Positions 20,719 to 29,724 of a stretch of DNA of 64,000 nt are shown in pieces; position 1 is the first letter of the stretch; every line of letters begins with the position of its first letter. The translations under genes were made by a program, and so were the position numbers. The notes under the pieces are model-generated. The model was given only the letters and a program-made list of their open reading frames with translations. It had not been told where the DNA came from and made no database searches. Source of the DNA: PALSA-612 sp963765295 (GTDB lineage: Bacteria > Actinomycetota > Thermoleophilia > Gaiellales > Gaiellaceae); contig CAVXVO010000004.1 in NCBI GenBank assembly GCA_963765295.1, positions 496,001 to 560,000 of the forward strand, written 5' to 3'.

Positions 20719-22178
20719 CGACCGGCCTCCACGAGCTTCCGCGCGAGCGCACGCAACTCCTCGACAACCTCGGTTGGATCCGCCGGAACGTGGGCCTGGT
20801 CACCCCCGAGCTGTCGGACGCGCTCGCCGACCACATGAACATCCGGCGCGGCGAGGTGGCAGAGGTGGCCTCGTTCTACTCGTACCTGCGCCTGCCGGCC
20901 GACATCGTCCGTGTCTGCACGGGCCCGGTCTGCGACTGCCTCGGCGGACGCGAGCTGCTGGCGCAGAACCCGGGGGCGGTCGAGGTGCCGTGCATCGGCC
21001 ACTGCGACCTGGCTCCCGCGATGCTGCGCGGTGACGAGGTCGTGCCCGCCGTCACCCACACGACGAGCCACGGCCCTTCGATCGACCTGCTCGGGCCGGA
21101 CGAGCCTCGTGACCCACCCGCGCTCGATCCGGACAGGATCCTGGCCGAGCTCGAGGCGTCCGGGCTCGTCGGCTACGGCGGCGCCGGTTTCCCCACGTTC
21201 CGGAAGTGGGCGGCGGTGCGCGACTATCCCGGCCCACGCGTCGTGATCGTCAACGCCGACGAGGGCGAGCCCGGGACGATCAAGGACCGCTACGTCATGG
21301 AGCTGCGACCGCACCTGCTCGTCGAAGGGATCGAGATCGCACTGCGGTTCGCGGAGGCCGACGAGGGCTACGTCTACCTGCGCGAGGAGTACACGACCGC
21401 CCGCGAGCGGCTCGCCGGCGCGATCGCCGCACGCGGGCTCCCGGTCACGATCGTCACCGGCGCCGGCTCGTACGTCTGCGGCGAGGAGACCGCGATGCTC
21501 GAGTCGATGGAGGGCCGTCGCGGCATGCCGCGTCTGCGCCCGCCGTTTCCGGTCGAGTCCGGGTTCCTCGGACGGCCGACGCTGATCAACAACGTCGAGA
21601 CGCTGGCGCACATCCCGGCCGTCCTACGGCTCGGCGGCGCGGCCTGGCCGCGCGTGCGGCTCTGGTCGGTGTCAGGAGCTGTCCGGAAACCCGGCTGCTA
21701 CGAGGCGCCCGTCGACGTGACGGCGCGGCAGCTCGTCGACGACTACGCGGGCGGCGCAACCGAGGAGATCGGCGCGATCGTGCCGGGCGGCGCCGCCTCC
21801 GGGATCATTCCTCCGGACGCGCTGGACGTGCCGCTCACACGCGATGGCCTCGCTCCCTTCGTAGCGGGCCCGGGCTCGGCCGGCCTCCAGGTCTTCCCGG
21901 CGTCGTACCCGGTGCTCCGGCTCCTGCGCGAGACGATGCGCTTCTTCGCCGAGGAGTCGTGCCAGAAGTGCACGCCCTGCCGGATCGGCACCCGCGGGCT
22001 CGAGCACGTCCTCCACGAGCTCGAGGAAGGCCGCCCGGCGATGCCCCCCGCGCAGCTCGAGGAGTGGCTCGTGGCGATGGAGAAAGGCTCGATCTGCGGC
22101 CTCGGCCAGGGCGCCCCGGTCCCGCTGCGCGGCGCGATTCGCCACTGGCCGGCGCTGTTCGCGCCGCTCAACGACTAG
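20715..22178 (+). CDS. fdhB: NAD-dependent formate dehydrogenase beta subunit (NuoE-NuoF fusion)
   Basis: A 487-residue diaphorase subunit. Residues 1-110 form a NuoE-like thioredoxin fold with [2Fe-2S] ligands in CTGPVC and CIGHCDLAP. The NuoF part has GYGGAGFPTFRKW (NADH), NADEGEPGTIKDRYVMEL (FMN), GAGSYVCGEETAMLESMEGR and the [4Fe-4S] ligands SCQKCTPCRIGTRGL plus ICGLG. Such fused subunits pass electrons from a NuoG-like FdhA to NAD+. The matching FdhA is encoded 12 kb away on the other strand; no other NuoG-like or hydrogenase catalytic subunit is in the window. GTG at 20715 overlaps the reductase stop. Confidence 0.88.
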   Translation: MTTGLHELPRERTQLLDNLGWIRRNVGLVTPELSDALADHMNIRRGEVAEVASFYSYLRLPADIVRVCTGPVCDCLGGRELLAQNPGAVEVPCIGHCDLAPAMLRGDEVVPAVTHTTSHGPSIDLLGPDEPRDPPALDPDRILAELEASGLVGYGGAGFPTFRKWAAVRDYPGPRVVIVNADEGEPGTIKDRYVMELRPHLLVEGIEIALRFAEADEGYVYLREEYTTARERLAGAIAARGLPVTIVTGAGSYVCGEETAMLESMEGRRGMPRLRPPFPVESGFLGRPTLINNVETLAHIPAVLRLGGAAWPRVRLWSVSGAVRKPGCYEAPVDVTARQLVDDYAGGATEEIGAIVPGGAASGIIPPDALDVPLTRDGLAPFVAGPGSAGLQVFPASYPVLRLLRETMRFFAEESCQKCTPCRIGTRGLEHVLHELEEGRPAMPPAQLEEWLVAMEKGSICGLGQGAPVPLRGAIRHWPALFAPLND

Positions 22179-22906
22179 GGCGTCCGTCGCCGAAGTGTCC
22201 ACGCGCCCAGCACCAGCGCGACCAGGGTGAACGCGACGACGGCGAGCACGTACGCGACGAGCTCCGCGCCGTAGACACCCCGCGTGACGCGGTCGAGCGC
22301 GCCGTAGGCATAGGTCATCGGCGCCGCCCAGGACACGATCTCGAGCGGGCGCGCCATGTCGGCGCGGGGGATCAGCAGCCCGCAGACGAGGAGCTGCGGG
22401 AGGATGAAGGCGGGCATGAACTGGACGGCCTGGAACTCGGTGACGGCGAACGCCGACGTGAACAGGCCGAGCGCCATTCCGAGCACGGCGTTCGCGATCG
22501 CGAGCAGGACGACCGCCCACTTCGGGCCGGCGACGTGGAGGTCGAGCGCCCCGAACGCGACCGCCGACACGATCGACGCCTGGATCGCGGCCATCAGCGC
22601 GAACGCGCCCGCGTACCCGAGCAGGAGGTCGAGCTTGGCGAGCGGCATCGTCAGCAACCGCTCCAGCGTGCCGCTCGTCCGCTCCCGCAGCATCGCGATC
22701 GACGTGACGAGGAACATCGAGATCATGGGAAAGACGCCGAGCATGGGGCCGCCGATGCGATCGAAGACCGGGCTGCCGGAGAACACGTACTTGACGAGCG
22801 CGACGAGCGCGCACGGCACGACGACCAGCAGTGCGACCGTTCGTGGATCGTGCCGAAGCTGGAGCAGCACGCGCTGCGCCGTCGCCCCGGTGACGCGGAT
22901 GCTCAC
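22175..22906 (-). CDS. ABC-2 type transporter permease
   Basis: A 243-residue membrane protein with six hydrophobic segments and the ABC-2 signature region LRERTSGTLERLLTMPLAKLDLLLGYAG near residues 73-100, followed by AFAVTEFQAVQFMPAFILPQLLVCGLLIP. It is the membrane half of a DrrA/DrrB-like exporter with the ATPase gene just upstream (GTG start overlaps that gene's TGA). The cargo is unknown. It overlaps fdhB convergently by four bases. Confidence 0.85.
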   Translation of the reverse strand: MSIRVTGATAQRVLLQLRHDPRTVALLVVVPCALVALVKYVFSGSPVFDRIGGPMLGVFPMISMFLVTSIAMLRERTSGTLERLLTMPLAKLDLLLGYAGAFALMAAIQASIVSAVAFGALDLHVAGPKWAVVLLAIANAVLGMALGLFTSAFAVTEFQAVQFMPAFILPQLLVCGLLIPRADMARPLEIVSWAAPMTYAYGALDRVTRGVYGAELVAYVLAVVAFTLVALVLGAWTLRRRTP

Positions 22907-23624
22907 GGGGCCGGCTGCTCTGCTTCGGCGAGGCGCAGGAACGCCGTCTCAAGGTCCTGCTCGCCGGTTCGGTGACGCAGTTCGTCGGGGGTGAGCGCAG
23001 CAAGGACGCGTCCCTCCCGGAGCAGCAGCAAGTCGTCGCAGCGAGCGGCCTCGTCCATGACGTGGCTCGAGACGAGCAGCGTCGTCTCGCTGGCCGCGAG
23101 CTCGTGGAACGTCCTCCAGAGGTCTCGACGGAGCACCGGGTCGAGCCCGACCGTGGGCTCGTCGAGGACGAGCAGGTCGGGCGCGTTGAGAAGCGCCGTC
23201 GCGAGCGACACGCGTGCGCGCTGGCCACCCGAGAGCGTCGAGGTCAGCTGCTCGCCGGCCTCCGGAGATCGACGGTCGCGAGCACCGCGTCGATCCGCTC
23301 CGACGGGACGTCGAGCACGCGTCCGAAGTAGCGCAGGTTCTCCCGCACGGTCAGGTCGCCGTAGACGGAGGGCGCCTGCGTCACGTACCCGACCCGGCGG
23401 CGAAGCGACGGTGACCCGGCCGCCTCGTCGAGTACCGTCACCGCGCCGCCTTCGACGATCTGGACGCCGACGATCGCGCGGATCAGCGTCGTCTTGCCGG
23501 ACCCGCTCGGGCCGAGGAGCCCGGTCACGCGCCCCGCCGCAACCGAGACGCTCAGCCCGTCGAGGACGAGCCGCCCGCCGCGGCGGACTCGCAGCCCGTC
23601 GACGACGATCGCCTGGCCGGCCAA
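22903..23624 (-). CDS. ABC transporter ATP-binding protein, frame interrupted near 23260
   Basis: The first part carries Walker A GPSGSGKTT near residue 39 and a Q-loop (YVTQAPSVYGDLTVRENL). After VLATVDL the frame changes by one base near 23255-23265 and resumes as PEAGEQLTSTLSGGQRARV, with the ABC signature, Walker B LLVLDEPTVGLDP and the H-loop SSHVMDEA. A missing base in the run CTCCGGAGGCC would restore one continuous protein of about 240 residues. This looks like a sequence error, not decay. Together with the downstream permease it forms a drug- or lipid-exporter pair. Confidence 0.83.
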
Positions 23625-23627
23625 CGC

Positions 23628-24827
23628 CTAGGAGAGGAGCCCGAGCTCGCGGCCGACGCGTTCGAACGCCGCCAGCGCGCGGTCGAGGTGCTCGTCCTCG
23701 AGCGCGGCCGACATCTGCACCCGGATCCGCGCCGTGCCCTCGGGTACGACCGGGAAGCCGAAGCCCGTGACGAAGACGCCCTCGTCGAGCAGTCTCTGCG
23801 ACATCTCGATCGCGAACGCGGTCTCGCCGACGATGATCGGGATGATCGCCGCCTCGCCGTCGAGCGGCGCGTAGCCGAGCTCGCGGAGCTGCAAGCGGAA
23901 GCGGGCCGTGATCGCGTGCAGCCGTTCGACGAGCGCGGGCTCGCGGCGCAGCACGCGCACGGCCTCGAGGGCGGAGCACGCGACGGTCGGCGGCAGCGCG
24001 TTCGAGAACAGGTGCGGGCGCGAGCGCTGGAACAGCACGTCGCAGACCTCCTCGCTGGCCGCCACGTAGCCGCCGGCCGCGCCGCCGAGCGCTTTTCCGA
24101 GCGTGCTCGTGATCACGTCCACCTCGCCGAGGACGCCGAAGTGCTCGGCCACGCCGCGGCCGGTGTCGCCCATCACGCCGGTGCCGTGCGAGTCGTCGAC
24201 GAGGACGACGGCGTCGTGCTCGCGGGCCAGTTCGAGGATGTCGGGCAGCCGCGCCAGGTCGCCCTCCATCGAGAAGACGCCGTCGGTGATCACGAGCTTG
24301 CGCTGCCCGCGCTCGCACGACTCGAGCCCGGCGCGCAGCTCGTCCATCGAGGAATGGCTGTAGATCACCTTCCGCGCCGGCTTCGAGAGGCGGATCGCGT
24401 CGATGATCGAGGCGTGGTTGAGCGCGTCCGAGAGGATCACGGTGTTCTCGTCGGTCAGGCTCGGGATCGACGCCTCGTTCGCGTTCCAGCAGGAGACGTA
24501 GGTGAGCGACGCCTCGGTGCCGGAGAAGTCGGCGAGCTCCCGCTCGAGCTCGAGATGCGGCTCGAACGTCCCGCAGATGAACCGCACCGAGCCGGTCCCG
24601 GCGCCGTAGCGGCGCAGACCGTCGATGCCCGCCTCGACCACCTCCGGTCGAGCGGCGAGGCCGAGGTAGTTGTTGGAGGAGAGCACGAGCACCTCGCCGC
24701 GGCCCTTCATCTCGACGACCGGGCCCTGCGGCGACTGGAGCACGTTCGGGTGCTTGTAGGTCCCCGCCTCGCGCAGGCCGTCGAGCTCGGCGCCGAGGGC
24801 GCGGTCGAGCTCCGTCCCGGCGCTCAC
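23628..24827 (-). CDS. kbl: Glycine C-acetyltransferase (2-amino-3-ketobutyrate CoA ligase)
   Basis: A 399-residue PLP enzyme of the alpha-oxoamine synthase family. It splits 2-amino-3-ketobutyrate with CoA into glycine and acetyl-CoA, the second step of threonine degradation. Seen: SSNNYLGLAARPEV, GAGTGSVRFICGT, DDSHGTGVMGDTGRG and the PLP lysine in TSTLGKALGGAAGG near residue 243. The GTG at 24827 overlaps the tdh stop (GTGA), so the two enzymes are co-translated, as expected because the intermediate is unstable. This pairing separates it from paralogues in biotin or heme synthesis. Confidence 0.93.
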   Translation of the reverse strand: MSAGTELDRALGAELDGLREAGTYKHPNVLQSPQGPVVEMKGRGEVLVLSSNNYLGLAARPEVVEAGIDGLRRYGAGTGSVRFICGTFEPHLELERELADFSGTEASLTYVSCWNANEASIPSLTDENTVILSDALNHASIIDAIRLSKPARKVIYSHSSMDELRAGLESCERGQRKLVITDGVFSMEGDLARLPDILELAREHDAVVLVDDSHGTGVMGDTGRGVAEHFGVLGEVDVITSTLGKALGGAAGGYVAASEEVCDVLFQRSRPHLFSNALPPTVACSALEAVRVLRREPALVERLHAITARFRLQLRELGYAPLDGEAAIIPIIVGETAFAIEMSQRLLDEGVFVTGFGFPVVPEGTARIRVQMSAALEDEHLDRALAAFERVGRELGLLS

Positions 24828-25948
24828 CGGTGCGTCCACCGGCCGGGCCCGGACGTCGCCTCGACCGGCTCGCGCACGGGAGTCTCGGCCGGCTGCGCCA
24901 CCGCGGGCCTTCCGCCCGGGTAGACGACGATCTTGCACGCCTCGCCGGCCTCGAGCTTCTCGAACGCGGGCCCGAAATCCTCGAGCGAGATCTCGTCGGT
25001 GATCAGCGGCCGCAGGTCGACGACGCCGCTCCCGAGCAGCCAGCGGGTCTTGTACCAGGTGGCGAAGATCCGGCGGCCGTTGACGGCGAGCACGTCGAGG
25101 TTCTTGAAGATCAGCGACTCGGCCACGTCGATCTCGACCGGCCGTGAGGGGATGCCGAACAGCAGCACGCGGCCGCCGTTCCGTGCGATCCGGAACGCGT
25201 CGGCGATCGCATGCGGCGAGCCGGACATCTCGAAGACGACGTCGAAGCCGAACCCCTCGTTGTGCTCACGGAACCAGGACGCGACGTCGGAGGTCTCCTC
25301 CACGTTCACGGCGGCGTGCGCGCCCATCGTCTCGGCGAGCGCGAGCCGGAAGGGCGTGCGATCGGAGGCGATCACGAGCGCGGCGCCCGACGCGCGCGCG
25401 ATCGCGATCGTGAACAGACCGATCGGGCCGCAGCCGAGCACGGCCACCGACCGGCCGGCGAGATCCTGCTCGCTCGTCGCGAAGACGGCGTTGCCGAACG
25501 GCTCCTGGAGCGTCGCGATCTCCGGCGGGAGCTTCGAGCGGTCGTTCTGCCAGATCACCGTCTCCGGCACGGCCACGTACCGGGCGAAGGCACCCTCCCG
25601 GTCGACGCCGAGGATGCGCGTCCGCTCGCACATGTGCGCCTGCCCCGTCCGGCACTGGAAGCACATGCCGCACGTGATGTGGCTCTCGGCCGAAACGTAG
25701 TCGCCGACCTGGACGTGGTCGACGTCGTCCCCGATCTCGACGACGGTGCCGGCGAACTCGTGCCCGAGCGTGAGCGGCGGGTGGATGCGCTGCTGCGACC
25801 ACTCGTCCCACTTCTTGATGTGCAGGTCGGTGCCGCAGATCGACGCGGCCTCGACCTCGACGACGACCTCGCCCGTCCCGGCGACCGGATCGGGGATCTC
25901 GGCGAGCTCGAGCCCGGCCCCCGGCGCCACCTTTCGCAACGCGAGCAT
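24824..25948 (-). CDS. tdh: L-threonine 3-dehydrogenase
   Basis: A 374-residue MDR dehydrogenase. Catalytic zinc ligands lie in ICGTDLHIKKWDEW and GHEFAGTVVE; the structural zinc cysteines in CGMCFQCRTGQAHMC; NAD binds at VLGCGPIGLFT near residue 170. The ICGTDLHI and TLQEPFGNAV segments are characteristic of Tdh. It oxidises threonine to 2-amino-3-ketobutyrate for the next enzyme, Kbl. The C-terminal tail after about residue 345 is unusual and rich in Pro/Arg. I chose ATG at 25948; GTG at 25969 with a TACGGA box six bases upstream is a good alternative. Confidence 0.92.
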   Translation of the reverse strand: MLALRKVAPGAGLELAEIPDPVAGTGEVVVEVEAASICGTDLHIKKWDEWSQQRIHPPLTLGHEFAGTVVEIGDDVDHVQVGDYVSAESHITCGMCFQCRTGQAHMCERTRILGVDREGAFARYVAVPETVIWQNDRSKLPPEIATLQEPFGNAVFATSEQDLAGRSVAVLGCGPIGLFTIAIARASGAALVIASDRTPFRLALAETMGAHAAVNVEETSDVASWFREHNEGFGFDVVFEMSGSPHAIADAFRIARNGGRVLLFGIPSRPVEIDVAESLIFKNLDVLAVNGRRIFATWYKTRWLLGSGVVDLRPLITDEISLEDFGPAFEKLEAGEACKIVVYPGGRPAVAQPAETPVREPVEATSGPGRWTHR

Positions 25949-26066
25949 GACCGGGTCACTCTTGCACACCGGGGCTCCGTAGAAACCCTCAGCCCGGTTC
26001 AGGGGCTTGCCGGATGCCCCTCGGGTGGCGGGGCGGCAGGGTCCTGCCCGAGAAGGAGGACGAGCG

Positions 26067-26810
26067 ATGGCGACAATCGCGATCGAGCCGGCGAGGCGTG
26101 CGGTGCCGGATCTCGCGCCGGTCGTGCTGCGCGCCGAAGGTGTGCGCAAGATCTACCGCTCCGGCGCTGAGGAGGTCGAGGCGCTGCGCGGCGTCGACTT
26201 CGAGGTCGGCGCCGGCGAGTTCGTGGCCGTGATGGGCCCGTCCGGCTCGGGCAAGACGACGCTGCTCAACTGCCTCTCGGGGCTCGACTCGATCGACGGC
26301 GGCCGCGTGCTCGTCGAGGGCAAGTCGATCCACGAGCTGCCTGACGCCGAGCGCACGCAGCAGCGCGCCGCAGCCATGGGCTTCATCTTCCAGGCCTTCA
26401 ACCTGATCCCCGTCTTCACGACGGTCGAGAACGTCGAGCTGCCGCTGCTATTGGCGGGGAACAAGGAGGCGGAAGCCCGCCGCCGCGCCGAGGAGACACT
26501 GGCGCGGGTCGGTCTCGGGCATCGTCTCCGGCACCGCCCCACGGAGCTGTCCGGCGGCGAGCAGCAGCGCGTGGCGATCGCGCGCGCACTCGCCGGCCGA
26601 CCCCGCATCGTCTGGGCCGACGAGCCGACCGGCAACCTCGACTCCGAGATGGCGGCGTCGGTCATGGATCTGCTCGAGGAGCTCCACGCCGAGGGGCTGA
26701 CCTTGATCCTGGTCACACACGACAGCACCGTCGCCGAGCGAGGCACGCGACTGATCACCGTACGCGACGGGCTGATCGTCGCCGACACGCCGGTCGTGAC
26801 GATCGGCTGA
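26067..26810 (+). CDS. MacB/LolD-type ABC transporter ATP-binding protein
   Basis: A 247-residue ATPase: Walker A GPSGSGKTT near residue 58, Q-loop FIFQAFNLIPVFTTVENV, signature LSGGEQQRVAIARAL, Walker B IVWADEPTGNLD and H-loop VTHDSTVA. The FNLIPVFTTVENVELPL form is typical of the MacB/LolD/FtsE group that works with FtsX-fold permeases, and one follows four bases downstream. Such systems act as mechanotransmitters or lipoprotein/peptide exporters. ATG at 26067 has a strong AGAAGGAGG ribosome binding site. Confidence 0.9.
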   Translation: MATIAIEPARRAVPDLAPVVLRAEGVRKIYRSGAEEVEALRGVDFEVGAGEFVAVMGPSGSGKTTLLNCLSGLDSIDGGRVLVEGKSIHELPDAERTQQRAAAMGFIFQAFNLIPVFTTVENVELPLLLAGNKEAEARRRAEETLARVGLGHRLRHRPTELSGGEQQRVAIARALAGRPRIVWADEPTGNLDSEMAASVMDLLEELHAEGLTLILVTHDSTVAERGTRLITVRDGLIVADTPVVTIG

Positions 26811-26813
26811 GCC

Positions 26814-29672
26814 GTGGGCACCGTCGCGCTCGCCGCCGCGTGCCTGCTCTCACTGCCGTTCCTGTACGTGCTCCTGCGCCGGCCGGTGCTGCGACGGCTC
26901 GCGATCCGGAACGCTGTCCGACGCCCACGCGAGGCCGCGCTCGTCGTCGTCGGCTCGATGCTCGGCGCCGCGATCATCACGGGGTCGTTCGTGGTCGGGG
27001 ACACCCTCGACCGCTCGACCCGCCAGCTCGCCTACTCGCATCTCGGTCCCGTCGACGAGGTGGCCACGGTCGCGAACCAGGGAGACTGGATGCTGGTCGG
27101 CGGCCGGCTCGTCGCACTCCCGGCGCGGTCCGTGGACGGCGTCCTGCCGATCGCCTCGATGGACGCGGCGGTCACGGCCGGTCCGCCGGGCGCGCGACGG
27201 TCGGTGCCCGGGTCGCAGGTCGTCGGGATCGACTTCCGCTACGCCCGCACCTTCGGCGGTGATCCAGGCGTCACCGGCGTCACGGGGCCGACGCCGCGGC
27301 GGCTCCACGCGGCGGTCACGACCGACCTCGCCCAGGCTCTCGGCGTCGGAGTCGGCGACCGGGTCGTCGTCTGGGCCTACGGCCGCGACACGGCGCTGAC
27401 GGTCGACCGCGTGCTCCCGCGGCGCGGGCTGGCCGGGCTCACGCTCGCGCAGACGCACGCCGAGGCGAACAACGTGCTCGTCAGCTACGCGACGTTCTCG
27501 TTCCTCTCCGTGCCGGTGAGCCATCCTGAGTACTACGCGCCGCCCACGTACGCCCTTGCCGTGTCGAACCGCGGCAGCGTCGAGGGCGGCGCCCGGCTGA
27601 CCGACACGGTGTCGAAGCAGATCCACGCACTGGCGGGCGGCGCCCAGATCCTGCGGATCAAGCAGATCGTGCTCGACCAGGCGAAGGCGAACGGTGACGC
27701 ATTCAGCCAGCTGTTCACGGGCATGGGCAGCTTCGGCGTGCTCGCCGGCGTGCTGCTGCTCGTGAACCTGTTCGTCATGCTCGCAGCCGAGCGCAAGCCC
27801 GAGCTCGGCATGGCGCGGGCCGTGGGCATGCGGCGGAGCTGGCTCGTCGGCGGCTTCGCGACGGAAGGCTGGCTCTACGCGCTCGTCGCCTCGCTCCTCG
27901 GCACGCTCGCCGGCATCGGGCTCGGGCGGTTGATCATCGCCGCCTCGTCGCGCATGTTCAGCACGCCGCACAACCGCTTCGAGCTCCTGTTCACGGTGCG
28001 CGGCCCGAGCATCGCCGAGGGCTTCGCGATCGGCTTCCTGATCGCGCTCGTCACGGTCGTGGCGACGAGCGTCCGCATCAGCCGACTGAACATCATCGCC
28101 GCGATTCGCGACCTCCCCGAGCCGCGCGTGCGACGGCGGCGGCGGCGCTGGCTCGTGCTCGGAGGACTCGCCACGCTGCTCGGAATCCTCTGGACGCTGA
28201 GCGCGCTACCGAAGGACGAGCCCTTCGGGCTGCTGCTCGGACCGGCCCTCGCGCTCGCCGGGCTCGGGCCGCTCGCCTGCCGTGTCGTCAGCACGAAGAC
28301 GGTGGTCACGTTCATCTCGGCTGCCGTCGCCGCCTGGGGCGTGCTCATGTTCACCGTCTTTCCCGCCGCCGCAGACGGCGCCTCGATGATGGTCTGGGTC
28401 GCGCAGGGCGTGACCCTGACGGGCGCCGCCGTGGTGTTGATCGCCGCGCAGCAGGAGCGGGCGGCCGGCGCGATTCGGAGGCTCGCACCGGGCCGCGGAC
28501 TCGCGCTGCGGCTCGGGCTCGCCTACCCGCTCGCGCGGCGTTCGCGCACCGGCCTGACGGTGGCGATGTATGCGCTCGTCGTCTTCATCCTGACGTTCAT
28601 CACGACGCTGTCCGCAATGATCGGAAGCCGGACAGACGCCGTGACGAGCAACGTCGCCGGCGGCTATGGCGTCGTCGTCTCGTCGAGCGCCGCGAACCCG
28701 ATCCCGCTCGCACAGCTCGCCGCGCGGCGCGGCGTGCGCGCGGTCGCCTCGCTGTCCACCGTCACCGCCACGTTCACGCGCAAGGGCACTCCGGCGACGC
28801 CATGGCACCTGACGGCATTCGATGCGAGCTTCGTCCGCTTCGGGCGGTCGCTTCATGACCGCGGCTTCTATCCGTCCAACCGGGCGGCGTGGGACGCTGT
28901 CCTGCACGACCCGAGCCTCGTGATCGTCGACGAGAACTTCCTCGTCACGGGCGGCGGCCCCGGCGCGAGGATCCCGCAGGTCGGCGACCGGCTGACGGTC
29001 ACGGACCCGCTGACCGGCAGGCACCGGGCGCTGCGGGTGGCAGCGCTCGCCGAGAGCGACGTGCTCATCAACAACGGCGCGCTCTACGGCATGGCCGGCG
29101 CGCGCTCGCTGTTCGGCGACGAACTCGTACCCGCGCGCGCCTACCTCGCCCTCGAGCCCGGCGTGGATCCCGACCGTTTCGCCGCCTCGCTCCAGGGCAG
29201 CTACCTCGTCAACGGTGCCGAAGCGTCCTCGATCCGGAGCCTGATGCAGGAGGCGTTCTCGATCTGGGATGCCATGTTCCAGCTCTTCCAGGGCTACCTC
29301 GGCCTGGGACTGGTCGTCGGCATCGCCGGGCTCGCCGTCGTGATGGTTCGGGCCGTCCGCGAGCGGCGGCGGCAGATCGGCATGCTGCGCGCGATCGGCT
29401 TCGGCTGGCGGACCGTGGGGCGGAGCTTCGCGATCGAGTCGGGCTTCATCGCCGTCGAGGGCACGCTGATCGGAGCCGGCCTCGCACTGCTGACGATCTC
29501 GAACATCGTCGCCAACACGGACGCGTTCGGCGACATGCCGTTCACGGTGCCGTGGGTGTCGCTGCTCGTCCTGCTCGCCGGCACGGTGGCGGCCTCGCTG
29601 CTCGCCACCGCCTGGCCCGCCGTGTCGGCCACGCGGATCAAGCCCGCGGTCGCGCTGAGAACCGTCGACTAG
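26814..29672 (+). CDS. FtsX-like ABC transporter permease
   Basis: A 952-residue permease with two FtsX domains. An N-terminal helix is followed by a large extracytoplasmic domain (about residues 60-290), three helices with FVMLAAERKPELGMARAVGM near residue 320, several central helices to about 600, a second extracytoplasmic domain, and a last helix bundle with RAVRERRRQIGMLRAIGFG near residue 845. The repeated ER(K/R)xxxGMxRAxG motif is the FtsX coupling region that contacts the ATPase. It forms a unit with the ATPase gene upstream. The substrate is unknown. Confidence 0.88.
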   Translation: MGTVALAAACLLSLPFLYVLLRRPVLRRLAIRNAVRRPREAALVVVGSMLGAAIITGSFVVGDTLDRSTRQLAYSHLGPVDEVATVANQGDWMLVGGRLVALPARSVDGVLPIASMDAAVTAGPPGARRSVPGSQVVGIDFRYARTFGGDPGVTGVTGPTPRRLHAAVTTDLAQALGVGVGDRVVVWAYGRDTALTVDRVLPRRGLAGLTLAQTHAEANNVLVSYATFSFLSVPVSHPEYYAPPTYALAVSNRGSVEGGARLTDTVSKQIHALAGGAQILRIKQIVLDQAKANGDAFSQLFTGMGSFGVLAGVLLLVNLFVMLAAERKPELGMARAVGMRRSWLVGGFATEGWLYALVASLLGTLAGIGLGRLIIAASSRMFSTPHNRFELLFTVRGPSIAEGFAIGFLIALVTVVATSVRISRLNIIAAIRDLPEPRVRRRRRRWLVLGGLATLLGILWTLSALPKDEPFGLLLGPALALAGLGPLACRVVSTKTVVTFISAAVAAWGVLMFTVFPAAADGASMMVWVAQGVTLTGAAVVLIAAQQERAAGAIRRLAPGRGLALRLGLAYPLARRSRTGLTVAMYALVVFILTFITTLSAMIGSRTDAVTSNVAGGYGVVVSSSAANPIPLAQLAARRGVRAVASLSTVTATFTRKGTPATPWHLTAFDASFVRFGRSLHDRGFYPSNRAAWDAVLHDPSLVIVDENFLVTGGGPGARIPQVGDRLTVTDPLTGRHRALRVAALAESDVLINNGALYGMAGARSLFGDELVPARAYLALEPGVDPDRFAASLQGSYLVNGAEASSIRSLMQEAFSIWDAMFQLFQGYLGLGLVVGIAGLAVVMVRAVRERRRQIGMLRAIGFGWRTVGRSFAIESGFIAVEGTLIGAGLALLTISNIVANTDAFGDMPFTVPWVSLLVLLAGTVAASLLATAWPAVSATRIKPAVALRTVD

Positions 29673-29698
29673 CCGCGGCTGTGGCGGCGCGCGCAGTA

Positions 29699-29717
29699 AT
29701 ACCCGTAGGGGGTATAC
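29699..29717 (+). promoter_or_regulatory. CsoR-type operator overlapping the copA promoter
   Basis: ATACCC-GTAGG-GGGTAT is an inverted repeat with a G/C tract, the form bound by CsoR copper repressors. It contains the -10 box TATACT (29713-29718), which is six bases before the GTG of copA. Copper-free CsoR bound here would block RNA polymerase, and the transcript would be leaderless. The repressor gene is the last of the same operon. Confidence 0.8.
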
Positions 29718-29724
29718 TCACCAC

